Source: Agapetus fuscipes (lineage: Eukaryota; Arthropoda; Insecta; Trichoptera; Glossosomatidae). From it: a stretch of DNA of 64,000 nt. Under the pieces are notes generated by a model, which saw only the letters and a list, made by a program, of their open reading frames with translations, was not told the origin of the DNA and did no database searches. Numbering within the stretch: the first letter of the stretch is position 1; every line of letters begins with the position of its first letter. Location of the stretch: positions 10,439,215 to 10,503,214 of the forward strand of contig OX637346.1 in NCBI GenBank assembly GCA_951799405.1, in the 5' to 3' direction. This document shows positions 52,318 through 63,518 of this stretch, piece by piece. A program made the translations under genes and the position numbers.

Positions 52318-52560
52318 ACTTACGGTGCTATTCTTAGACATTTTAGTCGTGCGTTGAGCCCACGCTTTGACAAACTAATGATTCATTTGTATGAAGACCT
52401 GTCAATCCAAGATGGCCGCATGATTAGTCTTCATACAAATATTACCAGAATTCGGTAGGTAAGAATGACCGTGGGGATGAGACATCCAGATCAGGCATCA
52501 TTAGTTTTTCAACGCGTGGGCTCAACCGACGACTATAATATCTAAGAATAGCCCCGTTAC
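52318..52560. mobile_element. Miniature inverted-repeat element, second copy
   Basis: Same ends (GTGCTATTCTTAGACATTTT and AGAATAGCCCC) and same centre as 36517-36770, slightly shorter. Flanked by TTACGG/GTTACGG, compatible with a TA-containing target. Confidence 0.7.
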
Positions 52561-52597
52561 GGCCTGTTGCACCAAACTCCAATCAGATAAAAATCAA

Positions 52598-52850
52598 AAT
52601 TAAGTAGTTGGTATGCGGCTGACCACCCATTCTGTAAAAAATGGTTCACTTTGCCAATGTCACCCCTGTTTCAGGGAAGGACGATAAGAGTTGCAGGGCT
52701 TATGTTCATTTAAGATTGGGTTTTTATATTGTAGGTCCACATGCGGCATGTGTTAGCGCGAAATTATACATGTCTGTTTGTGGGAATGCGTTTAATATAA
52801 ATCTTAATTGATATATATCTTTGCAGCTTAGATTTTATTAGATTAGATTA
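52598..52850 (+). repeat. Repeat M copy
   Basis: AGTAGTTGGTATGCGGCTGA to TTGCAGCTTAGATTTTATTA and GATTAGATTAG. Close to the copy at 1175. Confidence 0.75.
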
Positions 52851-52884
52851 GTGACTAGCCTAAAAACTTCACCTTTATTTGACG

Positions 52885-53165
52885 GAAATACAATGTATTT
52901 GAATTTACAAGAGTTAGTGCATTCACAGAGGGAAAATTCATTTCAATTTTAATTAAATAAACTTTTTAAAACAAAGTTTTACTTTCACATTTTTTGAGTT
53001 TACAATGCCTAAGCGCTATCGGACTTTATCCGTCCATCTTCAGAGGCTATCTGAGGTTAAAACCAATAGGGTTTTAAAGTTCAAGGTAGGAAAGAGAAAG
53101 TGGGTGGGGTTTTTCGGGCAGGTTCAAAAAATGTGAAAATAAAACTTAAAAAGTTTTTTTAATTA
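52885..53165. mobile_element. Foldback-family element
   Basis: Inverted edges AATAAACTTTTTAAAACAAA/AACTTAAAAAGTTTTTTTAA and TTTCACATTTTTTGA/CAAAAAATGTGAAAATAAAA. The minus strand carries CCTCTGAAGATGGACGGATA then AAGTCCGATAGCG and, further on, TGTGAAAGTAAAAC. Confidence 0.55.
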
Positions 53166-53735
53166 AAATTACAATGTATTTCGTTTGTCAAATGAATTGA
53201 GCAATTTAAGCATTTTGATAACTTGCAATTTTATCTGACTAGAATACTTTGCAACAAGGACTGACAAGAATTTTACAATGTTGGCAATTCCGACTTCTTT
53301 ACTATCGTGACTTGGGCTTACTCAAAGACAATTCATTATATACAAGAAAAGTTGATGTTGTATGTAGGTGCCAAATTTTTTTTATGTATGACCTTATACA
53401 ATACAGCAAGCGAAAAGAGCTGAAAAGTTGCTATAAGTGAGAAAATTATGCCTTATTAGGGATTGTCACACTTTGACAGATAAATTCTGTAAATCATTTA
53501 CAACAGTATTAAATGATATGTTTTCAAGTGTAAAATTTTCTTTACTTACAGTCATAAATTTCATCCTTAACACAACGTAAAAAAATTTACGATTTTTTCG
53601 TATGTGGGTCAGCTTTTTGTGATAAAGACAGTTAGTAAAATATATAAAAAAAACTCATATGAGCATAAGTCGTAAACATAATGTACAATAAAGATAATAA
53701 ATAAATAAAAACATATTGTAAACGTAAACTGACGA

Positions 53736-54017
53736 CCTTTCCGTAGTCCAATGGTAACACTCCGGACTCGTAAATCAAATGTTGTGGAGCAAAGGAACAC
53801 AGAAAATATACCATTTATATTTTCAAATTTGCTTTTCGCTGGCTTGCAAAATTCAAAAACCTTTACCAAAGACCGGTCATCAAAAAGTCCATCCAGCCTT
53901 ACAGAAACTGAGTCTTGCTTGAGAATTAGCGCTTTCTACAGCGACAACCAAGCTCGCAGAGGGCTCTTGAGGTGTGATACACACAAAAACAGCGCTCACC
54001 AAATAAATCACCCTAAT
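53736..54017 (+). mobile_element. SINE family 1
   Basis: tRNA head (CCGTAGTCCAATGGTAACAC), body, and tail GAGGGCTCTTGAGGTGTGAT through CACCAAATAAATCACCC. The B-box region is damaged (deletion around GTTGTGGAGC). Confidence 0.7.
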
Positions 54018-54647
54018 TTATTTATTAATTATTTATTTAAAATAAAGCACATGTAACATTATTATTTACGTCTTTACTTCGCTAACTATCCGCGTCTGAA
54101 CGGCCTTTAAAGGATAACGCCTTAATCGGACTTGTAATTTTTAAAACTTTGTCATCCGGTAATCCTGCCGAGTAACAAATTACGTAAGAAATGTGAAATA
54201 TCATTTCACATTTGTGTACACTCTTAACGGCTAACGAAGAAATGTGTCTTACATTGTTTGTTTTATGTTACACTTTTTTTTTCAGAACGTTTATAAAAAA
54301 ATACCGAAAATTCAAATCTCTTAGTTACATTAAAACTGAAAGTGATTTTTTGTCTCAAACAATCTCAAACTGAAATGCAATTTAAAATAGGCTCCATAGT
54401 ATTTAGGACGAGAGCAACATTTTTGTGAGTGATACATTTGAAAGGCTATCTCATATCGGGAATACGATTTTTTATAAATACGTGTCTTAAGTGCAACTTT
54501 TAAGACAACATTTTTGTCAAAAAATAGTACGAAACGCAGCATTTTCAGAAATGGAAAACAATCGCAACTATGCAATAGCGCAACTATGAGCTGTACATGA
54601 TATACCAAGCACCCAAAATCTCCACACATATGAAGTTGCGTAGATTG

Positions 54648-54965
54648 AACAGGTACACCGCGTGTCGTTGGCATCTTGGACCAGTCCGTAGTCCGTAGTG
54701 GCAACACTTCGGACTCGTAAATGGAAGGTTGTGGATTCGGATCCCGGCGGAGCACAAAATATACCATTTATATTTCGAATGTGCTCTTCGCTGGGTTGAA
54801 AAATTCATAAACCTTTACCAAAGACCGGTCACTGAAAGGTCCATCCAACCTTACAACAACTGGGTCTTGCTTGAGAATTGGCGCTTTCTACAGCGACGAC
54901 CAAGCTCGCAGAGGGCTCTTGAGGTGTGATACACACAAAAACAGCGCTCAACAAATAAATCAACC
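54648..54965 (+). mobile_element. SINE family 1 with a short 5S remnant
   Basis: Begins in the last part of the 5S domain (CAGGTACACCGCGTGTCGTT), then the tRNA domain with a duplicated GTCCGTAGTCCGTAGTGG, then body and tail. It is 5'-truncated, as expected for target-primed integration. Confidence 0.75.
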
Positions 54966-55190
54966 AAACATTTATATTCATTTAAGTATTTATATGGCTA
55001 TATCCATACTGTACGTACCAACCTATCAGTCAAGGATCTTTCTTGTGTAATTGGCGCTTTTTCCAGGGAAGACTAACCTCGCAGAGGGCTCTTGAGGTGT
55101 GATTCACACAAAACGGCGCTCAACAAATAAATCAACCAAATATTTATATTCATTTAAGTATTTATATGGCTATATCCATATTGTACGAGT
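54966..55190 (+). repeat. Partial tandem duplication of SINE tail and flank
   Basis: 55048-55190 repeats the end of the preceding SINE (GCAGAGGGCTCTTGAGGTGT, CAACAAATAAATCAACCAAA) together with its flank TTTATATTCATTTAAGTATT and ATGGCTATATCCATA. A short repeat M terminus (ACCAACCTATCAGTCAAGGA, about 55018-55037) lies between. Confidence 0.6.
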
Positions 55191-55842
55191 ATGCAGGTAC
55201 ACACCGCGGTGGAATAATATTGATTTATTATTGATATATTATATTTTTATTGAAACGGCATAAGCTCGTAGATGATTCTAGCTTTACATACGTCATACAG
55301 TGGGTTAATTTTTGCAAGAAAGTCGAGTGCAGATTCTGTGCAATTTATTTCGTGTGAATTTGAGGCTGTAGTATTATTTTATATTTATAATTACATTTAT
55401 TTATAAATAATATGCTTTCATATTTTCAGGAGAATTTCTTCCGAAACAAAATTTTAATGAAACTTTGGAATCAACTTTGTTTAGCACAAACACCTCCGGG
55501 TTGTGTGAAGTGATAATCATTTGGAAGGTAATCAACGCCGTTAACAATTTGTCTACCGTAATTAATTTTCACAAAATAACAACAACGTTGATGTACTTAT
55601 ACGGAAACCAAACAAGTTCCAGGCGGGCCGGTAATTAAAATTATTTTCTTAGAACATGAATAAGCGAGCGGTGTTTTGTTTTCAAAATCAACATCGTATA
55701 AAATTACATCGATGAATGTTTTAATGGAAAATGGAAAATAAATACACAAATACCTTGAATTTTTTTTTTTTTTCAAGAATAAACATTTAGTTGAATTAAC
55801 ACACATAAAGCTAATTTCTGAAATATTACAAAGGCTATTTTA
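55191..55842. other. Unassigned DNA
   Basis: A minus frame (55597-55806) ends ...IILITGPPGTCLVSV. This resembles a P-loop only superficially and lacks the Lys/Ser of a Walker A. No gene called. Confidence 0.35.
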
Positions 55843-56090
55843 TTCCTTCACTTAAAAGCTGGTATAAGGCTGACCGCCCAGACTGTAAAAAATGGATTAC
55901 TTTGCCAATGTCACCCCTGTGTCAAGGAAGATCGGAAAGAGTTGCAAGTCTTATTTTATTTCAGATAGGGTTTTCTATGTTGTAAGGCCACATGCGGCAC
56001 GTGTAAGCGAAAATTTACACTTGTCTGCTTGAGGGAATGCATGTTATATAAATCTTAGATGTAATACATCTTTTCAACATAGATTAAAGA
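55843..56090 (+). repeat. Repeat M copy, diverged
   Basis: TTCCTTCACTTAAAAGCTGG to CATCTTTTCAACATAGATTA. Confidence 0.65.
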
Positions 56091-56139
56091 TTAAAGTTGT
56101 GATTTTTTATTCAATCTTCTTTAATTTTTTATTCAATCA

Positions 56140-56300
56140 TCTTTAATATGTTACTCTGTCACCACCCGCTATGGGGGGCTGCAGCGTCTGATGATTTGCC
56201 TCCATTTTTACCTATCATTGCTTATCTTCAATTAATCATAAATACATTTCACCTTTTACATAAATTTCCTTCATCACAGTCACTTATGCAACATTCATTT
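56140..56300 (-). mobile_element. LINE B relic, extreme 3' end
   Basis: The minus strand retains AAAAATGGAGGCAAAT and the CCATAGCGGGTGGTGACAGA terminus seen in the other LINE B copies. Confidence 0.4.
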
Positions 56301-56954
56301 GAGATTTTCGTGAATCAGAGAAGGGCATACTCTCTTGGGCTTCCGTTTCCTCTTATCCCTTTCTTATCTCCTCTGTACTTACTTAATAACTATTTTCACA
56401 GATAAGTATACCAATAAAGACATGCGTATTTTTTTATTGTTTGGGTTTTATTTTCTTACACTGAATAAATTAATCAGGACGGATTAAAATACGAAAACGT
56501 GAACAAATTACGTTGAATTTGAACGCTGCACTAATACTGAAACCAACTTATCTACCGACCGAACATTCACACTTTCACTAAACCCAACCAAACTTTTCTC
56601 GGTCTTTTCCTTCCTTTTTTCCACTTATTTCAATATTTCCATCAAAACATGCAAAATTCATGCAAAAAATGCCGGTATTTAAATATTGAAACTTGGCAAT
56701 TTGGTCCCGGGCCGGGAGTTGTTTAACAACTTTCCCAGTTTGAATGTTTTGGCTGACGTCAAAGGACCCGCTGGTTTACCGATGACAATTTGCATATTAA
56801 TCATCACGTGCAATGCAATATGTAGTCTCACTTGGATACGGCCCGGGATTCGCACAACTTCACCGGCCCGGTAGCTCGACTTTCAATAATTTTATGCAAA
56901 AGCTTTTGAGCCATACTACCATACATTTGGATTAAGACTATCTTTATTCATACC

Positions 56955-57288
56955 GCAAACGCAACTAAGCTTCACATATAGTGCAAATTCTTGCCGCGTT
57001 ATCCCCGCAAAGGTCGCATATGGCGAGTGAACCTTTTTATTTTTAGAAGTACCTACGTGGGCCGGCTTTACGCCAACCACTTTACTTAAAGTGGGAGTTT
57101 CCTAGCTTTCGAGGAGGCTGGTAGGTACTAATTTCTTGTAATGGATCTTTAAACTTTGCCGGTATTTTATTTTGAGTTTGAAATAGACACCGAAACGGGA
57201 AATCATTTCTGACACCCTCGGCGAGATTCAAACCCGAGCTCTCGGCATAGAATGCGAGCACTCTACCAACTGAGCTATTGACCGGACT
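56955..57288 (-). mobile_element. SINE family 2, full length
   Basis: Minus-strand head with CAATAGCTCAGTTGGTAGAG and B-box GGGTTTGAATCTCGCC, complete body, and GTGAAGCTTAGTTGCG end. The best preserved copy in the window. Confidence 0.7.
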
Positions 57289-57474
57289 ACTTTTTTCCTA
57301 CCACTTTTTAAAAATATTGTTAAAATAACTGGACATTTTATTTTATCAACACTTACTTTTTTAAATAAAAAACATAACAATGTAAGTACAATATTATTTT
57401 GTTTTTAATCAAGTCCATTGAAAGTTATCAGAAACAGTACATTTTTTCTCTTTTTTCATTCACATTTAACTGTT

Positions 57475-57710
57475 TTTAAACAAATATGACCAAATTGCCA
57501 CCTTATATTAGCAAAACTGAATAAGTACTAATTTATTTATTTGAGAAATCGTAAATGAAACATTATATTGGGTGTAACTTTTCATAGTTAGTGAACTAAT
57601 TATGAGGCAGTGCTCATGAACAACTTCTAAACTACAGTATTTTCACATCTTTCAATGTTTTCTCAAATAGAAAATAGGAAAAATGTACATTTACCTGAGA
57701 AACCAATGTT
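57475..57710 (-). repeat. Unclassified repeat X, minus orientation
   Basis: The complement holds TCTCAGGTAAATGTACATTT, GTTCATGAGCACTGCC, TAATTAGTTCACTAACTATG and CCCAATATAATGTTTCATT. Confidence 0.45.
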
Positions 57711-57944
57711 CGATTAATAATAATTAACTAAATTTATATGTGCCTTTTTGTGATTTTTATCACTATAATGGCGCATGTGGGCTCACTTTTTCAGTTTTAT
57801 CTGGTATCAAAACGTCAGACCAGAATTAAAAAAAAAAAAATGTTGAAGTTTAAAGAGTCAATCAATTTGTCTGGCCTTGAAAATAAGAGTATTTTTAAAC
57901 AAATCTTTTCTTCATTCTTCTCGTAATCTAGCTGATATATGTGA

Positions 57945-58580
57945 TCTAAAATTTTAATTGCAAAGATATATCACATTTAAGATTCACATAACATGCATTT
58001 TCACATGCAGACACGTGAAAGACGTACCTACATATTAAATGCGATAAAATGTTGTTCTGCGATTTCAACAATAAAAATATGGATTCAGTGTTGATACAAA
58101 AATGTAAGGTTTATTCGATAGCTATGAACATGTGTTTTTCAAAACTGTAATCTATAATCTATGTTATCTGCAAAAAAATTTTAACATTAATTATTCATCT
58201 TAGATTCATTCTTACAAGCAGACGGGTGTAAGTTCACGCTTACACATGCCGCATGTGGACTTATGACATTAAAACCCAATCTCAAGTGAACATAAGCCCT
58301 TCAAGATCTACCTTGAAACAAGTGTGACTTTTGCAAAGTGAACCATTTTTACATTATGTCTTGACTTTTAGGTTGGTATGAGGCTGACCATCCAAATTTG
58401 AAGGATGTATTTTCATTAGAGGTTTGGGTTTACATTTGTAAGTACATATGCAGCATTTGTAAGCGCGATCTTACATGGCATGCATTAAATATGAATTTTG
58501 AATGGTAATATATTATTTTTGCTACTTAGATTATAGACAATAAATGGAATGTCAGCCTTATACCAACCTATAAGTCAATG
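57945..58580. repeat. Cluster of repeat M pieces in both orientations
   Basis: 57945-58035 (-), 58140-58362 (-), 58363-58545 (+) and a short 5' end at 58553-58580 (-). The second and third are head to head around CATTATGTCTTGACTTTTAG. Confidence 0.6.
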
Positions 58581-59334
58581 AAATGCTATCTTCAAAACAA
58601 GACAAAACGAATTTATATAAAAAAAAGTTCAGGTAAATAACGGATCGTAACATTTCAAAACTTTCAATAGTATATAATACGAGCATTTCATTAACTTAAC
58701 TATCAGAATAAAAATAAGTAAACAACAAACATATCTAGCACCACACTTTAGTTTATTATTTACTCTTCTCGTAGCACCTACATCGTATCGTAGAGGCTCG
58801 TAGACACTCGTAGAGGCTCAACTCTACGCGGTGAGGTACGGAAAGTTTGAGCTTTGAAATCTAATTGAACATTTTAGAAGCTGTATTACCATTTAAATAA
58901 TATTATCCCAGGTCTGCACCTCAAGTGTAAAACTCTACGTTACCGTAGCGTTTCACCAATGAAATATGTAAACTAAAACGTCCGCTAGAGCCGCTGATTA
59001 AGGTTGTTTATATTTTTTGGAAAACGTTATGGTTTAGTTGAACTGTGAAGTTGCATGCTTGGGTTTTTGGTGTTGGAAGTGTGCATAGAAGCTGACTCTC
59101 ACACTCGGGATGTGTGCTGAAAGGAGACTATGAATTATGCACCGCTTCAGGGAACCACACATGTGAGGATATGGGAGAGTATAAAAATATGTGCCTTGAA
59201 ATAAGCTCCTTGCAATATGTAGTATTTCTAAAAAAATCACAACAGACTTTGAAAATACACGTAAGTGTGGAAAGTTCAAAGCAGTAAGTTTCACCAACAA
59301 AATTTTACATTAAAAATTTATTGTTGGTTTATTT
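58581..59334. other. Unassigned DNA
   Basis: Short repeats of CGTAGAGGCTCGTAGACACT near 58785-58815. No gene. Confidence 0.35.
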
Positions 59335-59585
59335 TTTAATTTGTGAAGAGGAATGTGGCAAATTCATCACCCTACTTTGCCTGGACATTAACAGGTATTA
59401 ACCTGATCAAGTAATAATTCATACTTTAATATATTATTGAATTATTCGTTAATAATTACTCAGTGTCATCTGTTGAAACCAAGTTATTGTCGATAGGACA
59501 CGGCGCAGGTGGGGTTTGAACTTGCGCTTGTTCTAAAAACGCAAATTTGAGTACCAACGCCTTATCCGCCCGACCATATCAGCGG
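59335..59585 (-). mobile_element. tRNA-derived SINE, family 3
   Basis: Third copy. It shares the GCCTGGACATTAACAGGTATTAA body and the AT-rich core. The head is more degenerate (CAGGTGGGGTTTGAAC in plus orientation). Confidence 0.5.
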
Positions 59586-60159
59586 CGTAAACTATTCTAA
59601 CAAAATTTAGAAAAAAAGAGCATGGACTTTCTGTTTCCATTATTTTTCACATTAAAAAATAAGTTAAAAGAGAGTGGGAATAAAATTTCCATTTCCACAG
59701 CTGGAAATTGCGAAAGTGATATTGGGCAATAAGTTTTTTAGAAATTTCAACATCTCATATTTGAGCAACTAAGCGCCTCGTATGAATACGTACAAGTTTG
59801 AAAAGAATTCAAAAACTTGAGCGGCCCGCATCAGTATTCACAATTTAAAAGATGTTTGCACATATCCAAAGTAATACAAAAGTTGGATTCTTTTGTAGTT
59901 CTTTGTCGGAGAATGTACGGACGTAGAGCGCGGGCAAATTTAAACTATCGTTTTCCTTTTATAATGAACGGAAAGAAACGGAATCCGTTCACTGTTCAGT
60001 CGCACTGGTTTTATTTACCCAATTATAACAAAGCTCCAATTTGTAAGTTTTACGGTCCTCCCTGCAAAGGACGTAGCATGGAAATTTAGATGGCAATTTT
60101 TCAAATTATGTACATAACAAAACCTTTCATTAGATTTAATCGTCCTTGATTTTTTAGTA

Positions 60160-60275
60160 GGTATTCAGCCCTGTAAGTCTTGGCAACCTTCCCTGAAACA
60201 GAGGTGACATTGGCAAAGCGCACCATTTTTTACAGCATGGGTGGTCAACCTCATACCAACCTATAAGCCAAGGAA
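60160..60275 (-). repeat. Repeat M 5' half
   Basis: CAGCCCTGTAAGTCTTGGCA through CATACCAACCTATAAGCCAA. Confidence 0.65.
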
Positions 60276-62347
60276 TTATAAAATTTCATATTTCATTATT
60301 ACTACTCTGAATTGTGAGCATAAAGTTTTAACCTACGATTCTCCGAAAATATGTTACTAAATGGACAGAGTCGCTCGCTCTAACGACACTTCCACGAACA
60401 CATAAATATTACATAAGGTTTACTTCAACAGCGGTAAATTTCGCAAATTTTCAGGCAGCTTGTTCATTTAAGCTGCAACATTCATACGTTTGGTAAGCCG
60501 TTACTGAGTTGAAAACCTTTCCGGGAACGAGCTGTACAAATGTTTATGTCATGCGTGCAAAAAGATTCGCGGCTACTACTTTTATCGCGGTGTTATTTTT
60601 TGCATAAATTTTGCCAAAATTAGTGTGAAGAAGTTGTAATAAAAATAACTGTACATTTTTCGTGGAGCTCATAATACTTACTTAATTTTACGAATTACGT
60701 TAAGAGTCACGTTACGAATTTCGGGCTCAATTCACTTAAACTCTTATCAATTTATATCACACAATTCATTTTTAGATTCACTCACATTTGGTTCACTAAC
60801 AATAACAGAGCTTTTTTAATCCATAAATTGTTCAACTAAAATTTTCTTAAATATCACATTCTACTGAGCTAAGAAAAAACGTAAAACTCGACAAAGTGAG
60901 AGCAGTTTTACATCTATTAAAAATACATTCCAGCATTTATTAGACACATTGGTCCAGGACATATACAAAACATCGCTCATGTGAAATTATCTCTGCTTTA
61001 CATAAACTAACAAGCACTACGGCTTGGAAAGAAGTTGGTGTGCACAAATGTGTAGCTTAGTTTTGTTTATTCCTAAAAAGAAGCAGCCATTCCTTGCAAG
61101 ATCCAATCAGAGCGTATGTTGACTCGACACATTTGCGGTCCGGCCTGTATGCGGGCGCTAATGATGCGCCCTGCCGAAGTGAGTGACCGCACGCCTGCGG
61201 TACTCGCCCATAGCAACGTGCTGCTCTGATCGTGACAACATTCGCAGCAGATTACATACAATTAGCCATTCATATACCGAGGTATACATGTGATGCTGGT
61301 GAGATTGTCCATCTGGGTATATAAGCAGTGAAAGCTCACTTAAGGATAAGGTAAACAATTAACGGATTCAAAATATATAGGACTTGTTTACTTATTTATT
61401 TAACAAATATATACAGGACTGACAGTGAAACACACCAAAACATATAATATTGCAGACATAATAGAACAATACACAGATACATTATTCTACGCATCCATAC
61501 GTCGTTCTAATATACACACAGACTCCTCCGGTAGTAAGCGATCCACACCAGTTGTAAATATATCCAGGTGGGGCTGAGGAGGCCAGAGTATTAAGCAGCG
61601 ACGACTTAGCAGTTATAAGAACCAAAAATGAAGAACTTTTACATATACACAACGCAACGCAAGGCAACTAAGTTACACATATAGTTGGTCTCATCAAGAT
61701 CATCTTCATCATAATATTTCACCCTGAAAAAGCCCTTCGTAGAAATGGGCGAAACGTCCGGAAGTTCCAGCTCACACAGACCACGGCAACGAATCCCGGA
61801 AAACATCACTCCAGAATCAAGTAATTGTTAAATAACTTATTTTTTTAATGTAATGGATAATGGCCGCTAGCCCAAGCACATATATTGCACATACTCGTAT
61901 GTGGGTCCACCTTTCTCTTTTATCAGGTGTTCTATGCTTCCCGATGCAACGCCTATCCACTTAGCCGGTGCTCGGTCAAAGCTTTTAGTTCGAGCTGCAC
62001 CCCAAGCATAAAACTCTATTCAAAAACTCAACCTTAGCGTTCCACCAAAATGTGAGAAAACTAAAACGCTCACAGTAGTCTCTGTTTTAATCTCCATGCG
62101 TTTTTTTATAAACGTTATTATTGAGTTTAAAAGTATACTCGAAGTGCTGGTCACTGCATACGAGAAAGCCGCCCTTAATCCCGCTTGCTTGTTACTTTTT
62201 AAAAAGCTCCAGGTGTAAAAATACTCATTAAATAATAACGTGATGAAAAATAAGAGGGAAATGATGTAGGCGGGAGTATGTGTGCAACTCAGTGTACTTA
62301 CCTTGTGCCAACTTAACATAATAAAAAATAAATTGTACCTACGTCAC
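60276..62347. other. Unassigned DNA
   Basis: Apart from the stem-loop variant at 61722, no gene or classified repeat. The short minus frames at 61073-61358 overlap each other in different frames and have no motif. Confidence 0.4.
61722..61765 (+). other. Stem-loop module, variant
   Basis: CCCTGAAAAAGCCCTTCGTA then GAAATGGGCGAAACGTCCGG: a GCCC/GGGC stem followed by GAAACGTC. Confidence 0.35.
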
Positions 62348-62545
62348 AACTCATTAATACATTCTGAAAAAAATGGTTCACTTTGCCAATGACACCCTTG
62401 ATTCGGGGAAGCACTGCAAAAACTGCCAGGTTTTAATTCATTTGAGAATTGGATTTTAACTTGTGAGTATTAGTAAGCGTGAACTTACACGTATCTGTTT
62501 GTGAATTTTGAACGTTAATATATCTTAATATAACTTAGGTTATGG
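62348..62545 (+). repeat. Repeat M copy, missing the first bases
   Basis: AAAAAATGGTTCACTTTGCC through TCTTAATATAACTTAGGTTA. Confidence 0.6.
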
Positions 62546-62564
62546 AATGATGTGAGTATTTTTT

Positions 62565-62755
62565 TTTTTGTGCTCATCGTTGGGTTAAAATATTCATCTA
62601 CCTTTACCAATGCACGGGCACCAAACGTCCATCCAATCTTATAACTACTGGGTCTTGTTTGAGAATCGTATTTTTCTGTAGCGATATCAAGCTCGTAGAG
62701 GGTGTGATTCTCACAAAATTACCATACACTAAATAAATCATCCTAAAATTTTATT
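62565..62755 (+). mobile_element. SINE family 1, 5'-truncated, diverged
   Basis: Matches the family 1 body from TGCTCATCGTTGGGTTAAAA through CCTTTACCAATGCACGGGC and AGCGATATCAAGCTCGTAGA, with tail CTAAATAAATCATCC. No head. Confidence 0.55.
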
Positions 62756-62909
62756 AGTATTCATAGTTTTTGCAAAAAATAAGTAAAACACTGATTTACC
62801 ACAGTGCTTTGAGAACACCTTTAAAGTCTCTTATTTTGCAAATACATTGCAGATTCAATCATCATTCTGTGCCTTTAATGAAGATTCTCATTGATAAGGT
62901 CACCGTTAT

Positions 62910-63147
62910 ATTCCATAATCTTAGTTGCAAAGATATATTACATTTAATATTTATTGCATTTCCATAAGCATATAAGTTCGGCTTACACATGCCGCATGTG
63001 GACTACCATCTTAAGAACTCAATCTCAAATGAACATAAGCTCTGCAATTCTAGCCGGTATTCACTGAAACAGGGTTGACATTGGCAAAGTGAACCAATTT
63101 TTAAAGTATAGGGGGTCAGCCTCATACCAACCAATAAGTCAAGGAAC
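62910..63147 (-). repeat. Repeat M copy
   Basis: ATAATCTTAGTTGCAAAGAT to ACCAACCAATAAGTCAAGGA. Confidence 0.7.
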
Positions 63148-63498
63148 ATCTACGACATATTCCGCTATTTGACTTTCAAATCAACTAGATTGATGTCTGC
63201 AACTATTCGGTGTAAGCAATCAATCAATATTACACCTGAGCCAACACACGGCGCATCAGAAATCACAATGGTTATTGGGTTTGTGCAGTGCTCGTGTGTG
63301 TCCTAAGGTCACTGAAAGACCTTTGTGGACCTCGATCAATGCCCCAAACAATTACCTCTCTCTGTCTATCCCTGGACTTGGTATTTTAGTTTTGTGACCG
63401 CACAACTTCGCTTAAACAAACAAATTTAAATGTGGACATATTGTTTTGATCCAAACTTCAAACTGTTAACAAAAAACCGACTTTAAAGTCTAACAGTG

Positions 63499-63518
63499 CT
63501 ATTCTTAGACATTTATTT
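63499..63518 (+). repeat. Solo end of the 36517-type miniature element
   Basis: GTGCTATTCTTAGACATTTA only; the rest is replaced by an unrelated repeat. Confidence 0.4.

Noticed and set aside
55597..55806. P-loop-like GPPGTC on the minus strand as an ATPase exon
   Set aside because: No Lys-Ser/Thr after GPPGT, low-complexity surroundings and no neighbouring exon.
59817..60089. 90-codon plus frame as a host gene
   Set aside because: No recognisable domain or splice context; composition is compatible with chance in this region.
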